Source of the DNA: Agrypnia vestita
Taxonomy: Eukaryota; Arthropoda; Insecta; Trichoptera; Phryganeidae
Direction: 5' to 3'
Length of the DNA: 64,000 bases
NCBI GenBank assembly: GCA_016648135.1
Contig: JADDOH010010219.1
Location: 1-64,000, forward strand
Part shown: positions 1-10,834 of the stretch, one piece after another
How positions within the stretch are numbered: the first letter of the stretch is position 1
How the letters are laid out: every line of letters starts with the position of its first letter
The notes under the pieces: model-generated
The model's input: the letters and a program-made list of their open reading frames with translations, nothing else
The model's database searches: none
Told to the model about the DNA's origin: nothing
Program-made: the position numbers and the translations under genes

Positions 1-1045
1 GAACAATACTCGAACAAAAATACAGCAACGATGAACCAGCAAAAAATACTTCAATAGACAACACAGGAGAAGAAATACTGTCTGATACAGAAAATGCAAT
101 AGTAGTGAAACAACTAAAAAATCGCTGATCACCCAGTATTAAAGCTATTTTAAATAAATTGACAAAACATACTGACCATAGTACGACCAGAAAGCTGCAT
201 AAACTATTTAATTAATAAGATCTTAGCCGATTGCACTATAGCTAGAGTATGGAGGATAAGTATAACAGTCCCGATTTTCAAAAATGGTCAAAAGACCAAC
301 CCAAAAAATTACAAGGGTGTGATCCTGCTCTCAGCTATGCTTAAATTTTTACTAGTATTCTTAACATCAATCTGGGACAGAATATCGTGAATAGAGAGGA
401 GCAACAGGGACTTAGGAGAAACCAATCGATCAATAATGCCATTTTTAATATGAGACGAATTCAAGAAAAGTAATCAAGTACCTATAATAAAACTATAATA
501 TATAACAATAAAACTATACATTTAATATTAGATCAAGTAATATTGGATGATGTAATCGAGATCTTACTACAGAAAGGAATATCCACCAGTATACGAATAG
601 TAAAACCAAAATCAAGGCGGATGTGCAACTATCGAAAGAGATTCCCGCAGTCAGTGGGATTATGTAGACAAGGGGATAGTCTGAGTCTATTTATATTAAA
701 TGACACAGTACACATACATGCGGCGACAGTAATATCTGCTTTGCTGACGGTGCTGCAATCGTAGCTGAATCCGAGGATGACGAACAAATACTAATTCTAC
801 CTTTTTCTATTCTACCACAAACTACAAGTTATATATGGTATTAACTACAAGTTATACCAGGTATGGAAGAAGTACAGCAATATTACCATCCCTATTAATA
901 AGTCCAAGAGACGGACGATTTCAAAATACTATAGGAGATGCAAGCAAGTCAGAAGAGAAAATTATTGAGCATGCGATGCAATTTAAATATCTGGGTGTTA
1001 AGATATCTGGTCACAGTGATATCTACAGTGGAGTAAGATAGCAAA
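1..1045 (+). pseudogene. decayed RTE-like non-LTR reverse transcriptase, 5' cut by window edge
   Basis: Translating the plus strand and switching frames recovers reverse transcriptase blocks in the right order. Around 65-125 is an EEIL...LKN segment like the start of the RT domain. Around 260-350 is TVPIFKNGQKTNPKNYKGV, matching the usual 'PIfKKGdk.dp.NYRgI' block. Around 395-470 is EEQQGLRRNQSINNAIF, matching 'EqqGFRk.RSt.daIf'. Around 540-700 is DDVIEILLQKGI then LCRQGDSLSLF, matching 'GvrQGdsLSp.LF'. At 740-751 is FADG in place of the catalytic F/YADD, so an essential aspartate is lost. Around 970-1040 is MQFKYLGVKISG, matching 'v..FkYLGv.is'. Several stops and frameshifts mean it cannot encode a working enzyme. 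RTE-like is the best guess at clade; another non-LTR clade is possible. Confidence 0.75.
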
Positions 1046-1078
1046 CTACCTAGTAATGCAGCAGCGATATGCGTCTGC

Positions 1079-1301
1079 TTAACTTTTGGTTACTACTCAT
1101 GGGTCTACGTGACCCTGTTAACTTTAAAATCCAATTTTTCAAACAATAATTCTTAGACAACCGCGGTCGCCCGTCTGTGTATTCTCAGTATTGCCATTGC
1201 ACTTGCGCGTAGTGGGTGGTACAGCCGCTGTGTGTTTTTTTTCCGCCGTTACAACGGTGACAGGGTCAGGTTGACCCTTAAGTAGCAAATACGTCGGTTA
1301 G
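1079..1301. mobile_element. TTAA-flanked piggyBac-like miniature element with GGGTC/GACCC palindromes
   Basis: A TTAA at 1079-1082 and a degenerate TTAG at 1298-1301 enclose about 215 bp. Near each end sits a palindrome, GGGTCTACGTGACCC at 1101-1115 and GGGTCAGGTTGACCC at 1263-1277, about 18-20 bp in from the putative termini. The inner flank of the palindromes also matches between the ends (CTG/CAG next to them). There is no coding sequence. An element at 52372-52598 has the same design and almost the same length. TTAA target choice and subterminal repeats point to a piggyBac-type mobiliser, but the outermost bases match only weakly, so the exact right end is uncertain. Confidence 0.55.
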
Positions 1302-2293
1302 TTACAAATATTGGTTTTATTTTGAAACGTTTTCTTTATTATAATATACTAGCTATACCCAACCACTCATGGCTAAGTCTTGTTAAATGGAAATGTTATA
1401 TAACATAAATGTGACAGAATACTTGATAATCACTTGTAGGACTGTTATCTAAAAGATGTTTTGCTTATGGAAAATAAACTTTTCAAAGATGTATGAATGC
1501 GGAAGAGGCAAGATTGTGTGAGAAAATGGCGCGACAACTAGTAAATAGTAAGATTACAGTATTTTACGATTATTTTATAAAAAAAACTGAACGATGGTAT
1601 CTATACAATATTAATTTTTAAATATAACACAAACTGGTGTACCAGGTGACATGATTTTTAAAATGTCTGCAAGTGACAAACTTTTTGTTGGTAAACTTTG
1701 TAAAACATTTTGTTTTTACGCTGTACAAAGAATAAGAGACATTATAAAGGCTAACGTGTATTTATTAATTAAAATAACGTCAAATCCGTCACCGAATAAT
1801 GTTACTCAAAGAGCTGTAAAAGTTCAAATATTATCAAAAAAAACTTTTGTGAAACGCACAAAAGTTTTTTTTCCATGTACACGCAAGCTTCATTAGACAC
1901 ATTTCAAAGAAAAATAATTTGACCAAAAAAAGGCTCAAAATGTAACAATGGTCAAAGAACAAAACATCATACGGCTAATGTACAAAATTCCTTTGAATCA
2001 GTTGTGTTCTCCATAACAAAGAAATGGTCTACTTTGATCTCAGGTTGGAGCTAAAAATCAGAATATATTTTTGTTTGTTCTCCGTATTCGCGTTCCAAAT
2101 GCACTGAACGTAGCGAAAGTTTGAAAATAATTTAATTTAGGTAGTGATATTTGACATATATATTAAAGAGAAAACAATTTGTATAAAAACACTATTTATA
2201 GAATAATTAACATGATTCTTTCATAAGAACACAACGCATACTAAAAATTAAAATGAAAGTATATACAAATAAAAGTATATATAATTAAAAAAA
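1302..2293. other. no recognised feature
   Basis: AT-rich sequence. It contains an 81-codon open frame at 1651-1896 (plus) with no recognisable domain, lysine-rich and typical of chance frames in AT-rich DNA. Confidence 0.5.
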
Positions 2294-2498
2294 TCCCAAT
2301 TATAATAATTTCGTTGTCTGTCCGTACGTCCGTCCATCTGTCCGTCTGAATGTCTATTGTCCGTCCGTCCGTCTGTCTGTTTGTCGCCGTAACTTCTTTA
2401 TAGTAATCAAATAAATAAAAATTTACTAAAAGAAATAAATACTTATTCCTTTGGAAACGATATGTGAAGTACCATCATTTTTGATGGGTCACAGCTAG
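2294..2498 (+). mobile_element. Helitron-like non-autonomous element, copy A
   Basis: The copy starts A|TCCCAATTATAAT, runs through a pyrimidine-rich block with TCCGTCCGT and TCTGTCTG repeats at about 2311-2395, and ends with a hairpin CCATC-ATTTTT-GATGG at 2472-2487 followed by CACAGCTAG|T. A 5' TC after A, a 3' CTAG before T, and a short hairpin about 10 bp from the 3' end are the Helitron hallmarks. Four more copies or tails lie at 5940, 6730, 7433 and 7950. At 205 bp with no open frame, it would depend on Rep/helicase supplied elsewhere. Confidence 0.55.
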
Positions 2499-5391
2499 TA
2501 TATACATATAATAAATCAATAAAAATACCAGCGAAAAACTAACCAAGAATTTATATGAAAACAAATTTAAAAGGTAAATATTTTGTTTGAAGATTTTGGT
2601 TATTTATGATATTATATTTAATTTGCTTTTAACCTATTTCAAATAATAATAATAATAATAAATAAATAGGGGTTTCGTAACACTTTATAATTTCTAAAAT
2701 TCTAATGTTTGTAACTGAAATTATTAAAAAAAGTGTATAAACACAAATTATTTTCTTTTAATATGTTACCACAAAATGATTTTGCTATTTTTTAAGAAAT
2801 TGTGTTATGACTGTTTTAGAGAATTTTTCCAAACATTTTTTTAAATTAACCTACAGAGAATGAATTAAGTTTCGTCAATTAGCCATTTTTCATGATTATT
2901 TAATCTTACGACAATTTAATATCATAACTTCATTTAATAATTTAAAATGCGTTGTATACATTATTGATTTACCATTAAATGATTATAATCATTAACTTTG
3001 ATTATATACCACCAAACACTACAACATAGAAACAAGAGACAAGGCAAGTTTGTACTATCTTTGATTAAGTTGGACGTGTATAGAACAAAAATATATTCCT
3101 TCTAGCACAAGCAGCAAGAATCAGGTAGGCTTTGTATGTGTGTGAGACTAAGTTTTTACATTTTTTTCCAATACCATTATTAAATGATATGAACTTTAAA
3201 AGTTTTTAAGCAGCCACCATTAATTTGTAACAATATAGCCGATGAATGAACTGAACTGAGATGTTTGATTATAATCAGATTAGAACTACCACAGTTAGTA
3301 CGTCAACAAAATTCATTACATTTTAACATTAATTATATATTTTACGGAAGTTTGAAATTAATTTTATAACTTTTTTAACAGTTATGTCACGAAGTTTTTT
3401 AAATTGTATTGAAATCTATTTTAAATAAATTGTCATTTTTAAAAATGAATTAAAAATAATAATCAATTTAACGATCGTCGTTCTGTTATGCATGATTTTA
3501 AGGTACAATGAAGCACATTATTCATTTTATATATTGTATAAATAAAATTTGTTTTCAAACAAAATATCAAATGAATTGTTTTGAATTTGATAATTGCTTC
3601 ACTTATCATTAACTTATTCATTTCCTTATACACTTATCATTTTCTTATTCATCGTCATAATAATTCCAGGCAAAGAACTATGATGCGATTATCTATTTTT
3701 GTTTATTCAATTCTAAATTTAGGTTAAGTCAGAGGAGAGTATTAACTATCTTATTTGTTTTCTTTTTCATTCTGAAGGGTAGCTGTATCCTCGTAACTAG
3801 GGCGATAAATAATTAAAATTATTCGGAGCGAGCGGTATCAACGAAGGCTATTATCTGAAGCTTTTAAGCACCTGTTGTACCTTTACCGGAAGTTGCCGGT
3901 TGGTTACTGTACAGAATGAAATATGAAAATAGAAGATGTTATAGGCAACGAAAGTTTTACATAGGAAATTGTCTAAAATAAGTGCAAAGTTAATTTCCGA
4001 ACGTGAGATGTGACATTGAATTGTCAATCAGATCAGAGGATCACTAAAATAATTCAATTAAATGTATTGTTCATGTACTGTTACTTTTGAGTCACTTACC
4101 TTGTGTCAATAACCGGGTAACCGGGCACCCTTTTAAAAAATTTTGTTGATAATTTTTCGCTTTTTGAAGCAATACTTTTTAAGTGCGATCAGAGTTCAAT
4201 TTTAGGGTACAATGAAATGCGTGCTCATTATTGATTGATAAAATGATAGATTGATACAAATAAACTATATTTACTTACACAACAGAATTTTTCACATTAT
4301 GAAGTCATGACTCACCAATCAAAAACAAAGATGGTGGTTTTTTGGTCAATAGCAATTATTATATGTGTCGACATCCCGTTGTTTATAAATGATATGCTAC
4401 AGATGTTTATTTTCTGTTTGCTGATCAGAATATAACTGTGATCAAAATCATAATACTTTTTCAATTAGAGTAAAAAAATTTTGTGGTGTTACTATTAATA
4501 TATTTAATTAGAATATAATTAAAAATCCCTTCATATGTGGTTTGGTTGAGCTAAACACTGTCTGGCGCCGACATTCGGATATTAGAACGGGGCGTTGAGG
4601 GCGGGGGGATGGTATATTTGGTCATTATTGGGAATATGAAAAGTAGGGGTGATGCACCAGCAAACATGTTATATTTATTGTACTGTCATTTGAGATTTTC
4701 CGTTTTTTTATATATTTAAAGGGTTATTAATCATTAATCCTTTATCGAAAGATTGTTTTACTTTTTTTTTTAAACAAAACACCAATTAGTTATTTATTTT
4801 CGATATAGACGATGTTCTTTAATTTTAAAAATTTGATTTATCATCCTTTGTCCAATATATTTTGTCGCAATCTTAGAAATTATTAAATATATGGGTTTAC
4901 CATCCATTTTTTTCTAACATATTTCTAGTTATGTAAAAAAAAATTTCAAACAAAACTGGCAAAGATCAATGCCATTTCCACATAATAAGATTATTCCAGA
5001 AATGCCATCTTAATTGTAGATAAATGTTTAAGTAATGTTAATAAAATTATTGGAATGATTTGTTATGTATCATATTCATTGTTATTTAGCAATTTAAATA
5101 AATCGAAGGCATGTAAAATGCCTTCTAGCACGATTTAAGTAGATGACTGTAACCGAACGATACGAAAGTGAGAATGCTTCATCATGATGAGGTAATAAAT
5201 AAGTGAAGAAAGGTTCGCAGAGAAGGCCAAAAGGAACGAATATCTGATGAAAGGGCAGCAGGGAAAATAGGGTATATATATTTTGCGCTACGGGGTAAGC
5301 GGGTAGAAATCGGAGTGAGCACCTGGCATCTGGAATCGGCAGAAACATTTGTATTTGATTGAAAAAGTAGGCATACGTTAGGTGTTAAGAG
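2499..5391. other. no recognised feature apart from a short (AAT)n tract
   Basis: AT-rich, mostly non-repetitive sequence. A simple (AAT)n tract lies at 2642-2668. The 84-codon minus frame at 5094-5348 shows no domain. Nothing else was supported by eye. Confidence 0.5.
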
Positions 5392-5795
5392 CCTATGCTT
5401 TGATTTCGCGACTGAATATATGCATATTGTCTAAAATAATAGTGACGAGTATCTAGTGGTAGTATGTATATAAATCATATTTATTTAAACTATGATAAAT
5501 TATAGATATCTCACATAGAGGAAACTAATTATAAGGAAAAGTATGTATGGAAGGCTTTTATTGAGCATCACAGGCATCCTCTTGCTTTGATGTCGTGACT
5601 GAATAAATTACTCCCGTTATCTAAAATAATATTTATGACTAGCTAGTGGTATTATATAAATTATTATTTATTTTAACTATGATAAATTATAGATGTCTCA
5701 CATAGATGAAGCTTTTTATAAGGAAAGGCATGTATGGAAGACTTTTATTGGGCATCTACAGGGCTAACGACCTATATATGCTAGCGTAGGCGAAT
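5392..5795 (+). repeat. two tandem units of an unclassified dispersed repeat ('repeat D')
   Basis: Unit 1 (5392-5577) and unit 2 (5578-5795) are diverged direct copies. Both run GCTTTGAT.TCG.GACTGAATA, TCTAAAATAATA, CTAGTGGTA.TAT, ACTATGATAAATTATAGAT, CTCACATAGA, TATGTATGGAAG, TTTTATTG.GCATC. Unit 2 goes on into GGGCTAACGACCT, which unit 1 lacks. The core AATTATAGATGTCTCA and the later GGGCTTACGACC..GCTGGCTTAAGTG segment recur at about 16368, 24628, 25515, 28195, 28455 (minus) and 62145. I see no terminal inverted repeat, coding sequence or convincing pol III box, so its class is unknown. Confidence 0.7.
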
Positions 5796-5939
5796 ACTCT
5801 ACACAAATAAAGTAAAGTTCTTGGGTGGAATCGATAAACTTGTGAAAATGTGCCCAGCTCAAAAGGATGTATTTTTTAACTTGAATTGTGATTCTCTTTA
5901 ACATCCTCTTGTAACTTTATATTTTTTGTATCAATAAAA

Positions 5940-6086
5940 TCGCAATTATAACAATTTCGTTATCTGTCTATCTTTCTGTCCCCATAACTTTGTGTAACAT
6001 TCATTGTTTTATAAAAACTTTTTTTTTTAATAAATACTCAGTCTTTTGGAACCGACTAATACCGTCATTTTTGACGGGTAAAAGCT
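5940..6086 (+). mobile_element. Helitron-like non-autonomous element, copy B
   Basis: It starts A|TCGCAATTATAAC followed by AATTTCGTTATCTGTC, as in copy A. It shares AATAAATACTCAGTCTTTTGGAA with copy A's AATAAATACTTATTCCTTTGGAA, though diverged. It carries the best hairpin of the family, CCGTC-ATTTTT-GACGG at 6062-6077. The terminal CTAG has decayed (GGGTAAAAGCTTT). Confidence 0.5.
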
Positions 6087-6729
6087 TTGCAGTTGCATAA
6101 TAATTGTCCAAAACATAGCACCTAACCTATGTAAAAACTGAAAAAATAAATTATGATAATAATAACTAATATAAATGATGGCTATGTTTTGGTTTTGGAC
6201 TGTAAAAATCTTCATATTTTTGATATGATATCTCTATTAATATCGCATACGAGCTACACTGGGTCGTGGTACATACAAAACATTGAACATGTTACAATTA
6301 TTAAACTAGCCTCGCACTAAATTATTTTTCTCAGAAATAACCTCATTGTTTCTTCTATACAAACATGAGCTCTTGAAATGTACGCAATACGTAGTCGTTA
6401 CCTTTTTAGCGATATATTACGAACATTATTGTTTGCATATTTCCCAAAAAAAAAAACAATTTAAAGTTCTTGCACTCATTTTAAAGAAAAATGAATCAAA
6501 TGCAGAATTTAATGTCACACAAATATGATATTTTGGTATGTTGTAAAACTAAAGAAGTGGGTTCAAAAATATAACAACCTTAACTTAAAAATGTTTTTTT
6601 ATGGAAAACTGATTTTACAAAAATTATGCTTAAAATTTTGATTTCAAGACTTTTTTTTTTTTAATATTTATATTTTATTCATACAAACATTAAACATGGC
6701 CTTTTACTTTTACATAACGTATAAATTCA
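6087..6729. other. no recognised feature
   Basis: AT-rich sequence with poly-T/poly-A runs. A 60-codon plus frame at 6346-6528 and a 62-codon minus frame at 6027-6215 show no domain. Confidence 0.5.
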
Positions 6730-6965
6730 TCATCAAACAATTATTTCGTTGTATGTCCATTCGTTTGTCTGTCTGTCCGTCCATAACTTCGTGTCATGCT
6801 CGTAATTTTGTTTGAATTCACGGTAAAAGAAAAAAACAAATAAAACAGCCGGAGGTGTGGCTTGAACCCTGGGACAGCAAACCCAAACCATGGACTATAA
6901 ATATATGCTAGGGCTCAGCAAAGACGCGAACCAATGTTCCGCCATTTTAGACGGGTTACAGCTAG
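6730..6965 (+). mobile_element. Helitron-like element, copy C, with a tRNA-like B-box segment
   Basis: The 5' end is A|TCATCAAACAATTATTTCG, followed by TCTGTCTGTCCGTCC. The 3' end is GACGGGTTACAGCTAG|T at 6951-6965. Unlike copies A and B it carries an insert. In reverse complement this reads CAGGGTTCAAGCC at about 6860-6875, which resembles a pol III B box (GGTTCAANCC), and then GGTTCGCGTCTTTGCT. Copy D carries the same insert, so it belongs to the longer form of the family. Confidence 0.55.
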
Positions 6966-7432
6966 TAATAAAATAACAGTGTGAAAATTGATTATGTTGC
7001 GTTGCCGCAAATGCTATTAATGCTCAGAATTTGTGCCCCTAGTAATATGAACGATGTTTATACAATTTACGGAAAATAAATTATTTAAAAAAATTATAAA
7101 AAGCACATAAAGAAACTCAAAATGTTTCCTGGGGGTGAGATCTATTCGAGACCACCCCAATGACGAGCATCTGCTGGATTTGTAGAATTAATTCTGACGT
7201 AAAACCAAGTTTTGAAGTCCCACGTCTCGGATCCACTTCACTTGTCGGTAAAACAGTTGTATTTAACTTCATTAACAATTTCGAGTAGGTGAGCGTTACT
7301 TGGGGGAATTGCGAGGAAAGTGACGAAAAGTTTTAATTGTCCACATTACTCCGGTGAAAAATCGATATCACCACATGGATAAAGCATTTAATCTAAGAAT
7401 TTTAGACATTTAAACTACAAAGGCAATAATAA

Positions 7433-7888
7433 TCAAATCAACATAATAATTTCGTTGTCTATCCGTCCGTTCGTCCATCTATATGTCTGTCCTCGTAAGC
7501 TCGTTCGACTTCACGGCCAAAAAAACAAATGAAAAGGCCGGAGATGGGGCTTGAACCCCGGGCCAGCAAACCCCAGCCAGCAACGATAGCGATGTTACTA
7601 TTGCCGAGCCTGCATAACCCGTCGAAAATACAGTACATATGGGACTTAGCAAAGACGCGAACCATTTAATGTTCCGCCTAATCTCCAGGGTTTATAATAG
7701 TACCTTTAACTGCCGGCAGGGGACATGTTCAAATATTTTGTTAAAAGTCGTTATGACTATTTCATGGGTACCAGCTATAAATAAATAAATACTTATTCTC
7801 TAAGAACCAGCATGTAAAATTACCGTCGAGTATTTTAATTTTTTTTGCCGGGTTAAAATAAATAAAAATCAAAAAATTTGACAGCTAG
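7433..7888 (+). mobile_element. Helitron-like element, copy D, longer or nested form
   Basis: The 5' end is A|TCAAATCAACATAATAATT then TCGTTGTCTATCCGTCCG. It contains the same antisense B-box-like insert as copy C (GGGGCTTGAACCCC at about 7548-7561, then AGCAAAGACGCGAACC at about 7649-7664). A first 3'-end-like GGGTACCAGCTA lies at about 7757-7768. It is followed by a second family segment (AATAAATACTTATTC...) ending GACAGCTAG|T at 7880-7888. This suggests one copy inserted next to or inside another. Confidence 0.5.
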
Positions 7889-7949
7889 TAATAATTATTA
7901 TATCATTACGTATTTTATCCTTCAATGTTGAATTTAACATACCTACATA

Positions 7950-8039
7950 TTCCAAAGGTGTCGGCTATAGGTAAATAAGTAAATTCTTATTCTTTAGGAC
8001 TCGGCATGTAAAATGTCATTTTTGATGGGTTAAAGATAG
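7950..8039 (+). mobile_element. Helitron-like element, isolated 3' tail (copy E)
   Basis: A partial copy with TAAATTCTTATTCTTTAGGAC, GGCATGTAAAATG, a TCATTTTTGA half-hairpin and GGGTTAAAGATAG|T, matching the 3' ends of copies A-D. Another very decayed tail may follow at about 8045-8100 (TCTTTGGACCC, GGGTTATAATA). Confidence 0.4.
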
Positions 8040-8099
8040 TTTATTCTTAATTTCTTTGGACCCACCGGGTTTTTGTAAATGTCTTTTATCAGGGTTATA

Positions 8100-8690
8100 A
8101 TAAACAATACTTAGTATTGAATAATAAACGAATTATAGTATTTTTTATAAAAAATACAGTACATATTTCACATAGAAATATTTTTAAGTAGGCAGGGATT
8201 ATAAAAATTATGGAAAAATGACCATAAAGATCAGAAATTACTTACTCGAAAGCATCTACGGTGACGGACCATCTATATTATTATTTCTTCAAAAACGCAG
8301 TATGCAGCGCGTGACTTTGCCATTATCAGTTTTAGAAAGATAACAACCATTTGGACAGCAACAGGCAATACGCGATAGCAAATAGTAGATGGTACTACTA
8401 ATAGCCGAACAGTCAGTCGATAGCTAATTGTAGGCACCAATTGCAGCGTAGCGTGTACTGATGGCCGCGCAGCAGCCAATATAGTCGCTCTCAGGGCCTA
8501 GCAGCAAGCAATAGGCAATATCCAAACGCTTAACTGCTAGTAATTGTAATATTCTTTTAGTACCAGAATTATATTTAGGTTTGTAAAAATATACAAAATG
8601 TGACTTTAACAATATTTCAAATGTAATATTTATCACTTCTTCAATAATATGATCATTTAGCAAGATTGTGGTTATATTAGAATTAATTAT
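8100..8690. other. no recognised feature
   Basis: Unremarkable sequence, slightly GC-richer at 8260-8530. The overlapping minus frames at 8273-8479 and 8424-8663 show no domain. Confidence 0.45.
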
Positions 8691-8877
8691 AAAAATAAAA
8701 CACTTTAAAAATGTATTTATTGATGATTAAACATATTTCGGGTCAAATGGTCCCGCCATCATATATGTCATCCCGGCAATATATTATTTTAAAAATTAAA
8801 ATTGGGAATAATGACATAAAGAAAGACATAAGAAAGTTGAGTACCTAATGAGAAAAACTACAGTAAATTGCATATTA

Positions 8878-9707
8878 TTAACCTTCTAGCGGTTGCGCAC
8901 AATCTTTGAGTCCGCAGCCAACTTATTTTTGTAATTTTACGCAAACTATGAATAATAGACGTGATATAATCTGAGGGTTAGGTACTGCCCCTCAGTGTCC
9001 CTGTGATATCCGTCGCAAGCGCACGTGCTTTTTTATTTGTGTTAGCGATCCCAGATTTCGCGCGCGACTGGTTGTTTATTGTTTATTACTTAGAATTTTT
9101 TTCGTAAAATATGCCTTGTATATATATTTATTTATATGTTACACTGTTTTTTGTAGACAATAGTAGAGTATCTCGCATGCTGGAGGACGCGAAAACAGAA
9201 GACAAAGACTGTGATGATGTATCATACAAAGAGGACAACCCGATTCAAGGAGCACAGGAAGAGTGTATTCAACCGGGCAGTGAACTTGGTGGCAGCGACG
9301 ATGATAATGTGCCTTTATCACCATATTCTCAATTTGCAAACGTACAATGTCATTAAGACAACTTTAAAAAAATTATATGATTTTAGAATTTTTATAACAT
9401 GGTTCGATTGGTGATAATTTTGCTTGATCTCTATGATAATTTTACTAAGCCAAGATTTTTTTTAAATTTTTTTATTAATTGTTTTGTGTCATATTCGTAA
9501 AAATTTGAGTTTTCATAGACTGTTTAGTTATAAAAAAAATAAAAAAATGATGAATAAATAATGTTCATTATTTATACAGATGAAATACTTGTTTTCATTG
9601 TGTACTGTACCTACAATGTCATGAAATATTTATTTGTCTTCTCAAAATAGACGTAAAGTTGCGGGATCAGAGTGTTCGGTGCAAGAGTGCGAACACTGGA
9701 AGGTTAA
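8878..9707 (+). mobile_element. internally deleted piggyBac-like transposon
   Basis: TTAA duplications at 8878-8881 and 9704-9707 bracket 822 bp. The left end reads TTAACCTTCTAGCGGTTGCG and the reverse complement of the right end reads TTAACCTTCCAGTGTTCGC, a clear terminal inverted repeat of the TTAACC.. type used by piggyBac-family elements. Further inside, GCACAATCTTTGAGTCCGC at the left and GCACCGAACACTCTGATCCCGC in the reverse-complemented right look like a diverged second block. Only the start of a transposase frame remains (9111-9356), so it is non-autonomous. Confidence 0.75.
9111..9356 (+). pseudogene. truncated piggyBac-like transposase, acidic N-terminus only
   Basis: The 81-codon frame has a hydrophobic, poorly transposase-like start (to about residue 18), then RVSRMLEDAKTEDKD followed by a run rich in D, E and S with GGSDDDNVPLS near the end. 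An acidic, unstructured N-terminus before the catalytic region is typical of piggyBac transposases. The real start could be the ATG at 9177, because the TTTTTTGTAG just upstream also resembles a 3' splice site. The frame stops at 9354-9356 and no DDD catalytic region follows before the right terminal repeat. The position inside a TTAACC.. bounded element supports the call; the protein alone would not. Confidence 0.5.
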
Positions 9708-10071
9708 TAACCAAATCCTTTTAGAAAATAGTTATCTTTCAAATATGTTTTTACAGTAGATAAATATTTGTTATTCAAATCCCTTATAATTTTTTACATT
9801 TTTATTTATGCCTATATTTCCAATTTCTAGTATGTTGTATGCTGACGGAGGGACCATTGGTTCCGATTTTTTAATAAATACAAATTTTTAACAAAACACT
9901 TTCTTTTTATTAGTAATCTTTATAATTTTACCCTATGTACGTTAAACGGTGAAATAATTTTTAATAATTATGCTGCAATTAAGTAGGTAATTGTATTAGT
10001 TTCACTAAAAATAACCAAAAAATAGATTTTTTTATAAACTAGACAAAACTTCATTCGCTAAAGTCAGTTTA
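9708..10071. other. no recognised coding feature
   Basis: AT-rich spacer; it includes the right arm of the long inverted repeat (about 9835-9905). Confidence 0.5.
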
Positions 10072-10640
10072 TGAAAGGATATGGGTGTCATGCTAAATTC
10101 TAAGCTTTTTTAAGAAACCACTTTGAAACCAAAATTTACGACTTTAAGAATCTTCAGTCTTAATTTTCTATATAAAACTTGTACGAAGAATCTTGGAATA
10201 TTTGTCAGTTTTTGGTCACCTTATTATAAAAAACACGTTGCGAGAATCAAAAAAATGCAGTTTCTACATATTTTATCCTACAAACTGGTCAATACAGTAA
10301 CCTTCACAGCTACGAGGATCGACTTTTTCAAGATGCACAAACTTGAGTCCTGATGGAAAATATCCAATCTCGTTGTGCTGTACAAATTCTCAGTTGAACT
10401 ATTGATTCACTTTTTTTGGACTAAATTTTCACGTTAAACTCCGTTTAAGAAACCCGTAATTCTTTAGAATAAGCCAGCACTCTAATAATGTTGGTTATTT
10501 TTCTCCCATCACAAGAATATTTCGTACTTACATTATATATATTGTGCTTGCTATAATGTTGATGTTTATATTCTCGCAGGCACCCTATCATTATTCAAAA
10601 TGTAACTCCTACAGAATATCTATTTTCTTGACGATAACCT
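10072..10640 (+). pseudogene. Jockey-like non-LTR reverse transcriptase, C-terminal remnant
   Basis: The translation begins DMGVMLNSKLF, matching the post-catalytic 'LGV.lds.L.F' block. It continues FVSFWSPYYKKHVARIKKMQ, matching '.iWsPyy...i.rIe.vQ', a signature of the region downstream of the RT palm in Jockey and CR1-like elements. Later, decayed segments (TATRIDFFKMHKLES) match the '.L.sLe.RR' block only loosely. Stops and frameshifts are present (a stop inside the first block and several after 10350). The remnant lacks the catalytic core. Its orientation is opposite to the fragment at 10835-11990, so the two come from separate insertions or an inversion. Confidence 0.65.
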
Positions 10641-10834
10641 AAACCCATAGAACACATTGACCAATAATTAAGTTATATAATTTTACATGTTTATATTACA
10701 TTAATATTCTAAAATATACATATGCACGTTTATGGTAGAGCAGGTCGAAGACACTTGTATTGGGATAATGCGCAGAGTCTTAATTAATAGTGTATTTTTT
10801 TTTATTAATTTTATTTTGGTCTAAATATGCAGTG
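10641..10834. other. no recognised feature
   Basis: Short AT-rich spacer between two oppositely oriented Jockey-like remnants. Confidence 0.5.

Larger units (their letters stand above)
8691..9905. repeat. long inverted repeat enclosing the piggyBac-like element
   Basis: The left arm (about 8691-8766) contains AAATAAAACACTTTAAAAATG, AATAAATAC in reverse complement, and GGGTCAAATGGTCCCGCC. The reverse complement of this arm matches the right arm at about 9835-9905 (ATGCTGACGGAGGGACCATT, AATAAATAC, ACAAAACACTTT). The arms are diverged but collinear over about 70 bp. They look like the terminal inverted repeats of an older element into which the TTAA element at 8878-9707 later inserted. Confidence 0.5.

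Noticed and set aside
1651..1896. 81-codon plus frame as a gene
   Set aside because: Lysine-rich composition expected in AT-rich DNA, no domain, no neighbouring signals.
2311..2395. TCCGTCCGTCTGTCTG tract as an independent microsatellite
   Set aside because: It is part of the repeated Helitron-like family, present at the same place in each copy.
5392..5795. CRISPR-like array
   Set aside because: Only two diverged long units with no short regular spacers; eukaryotic dispersed repeat.
9139..9339. Minus-strand 66-codon frame over the piggyBac remnant
   Set aside because: Antisense shadow of the acidic transposase N-terminus.
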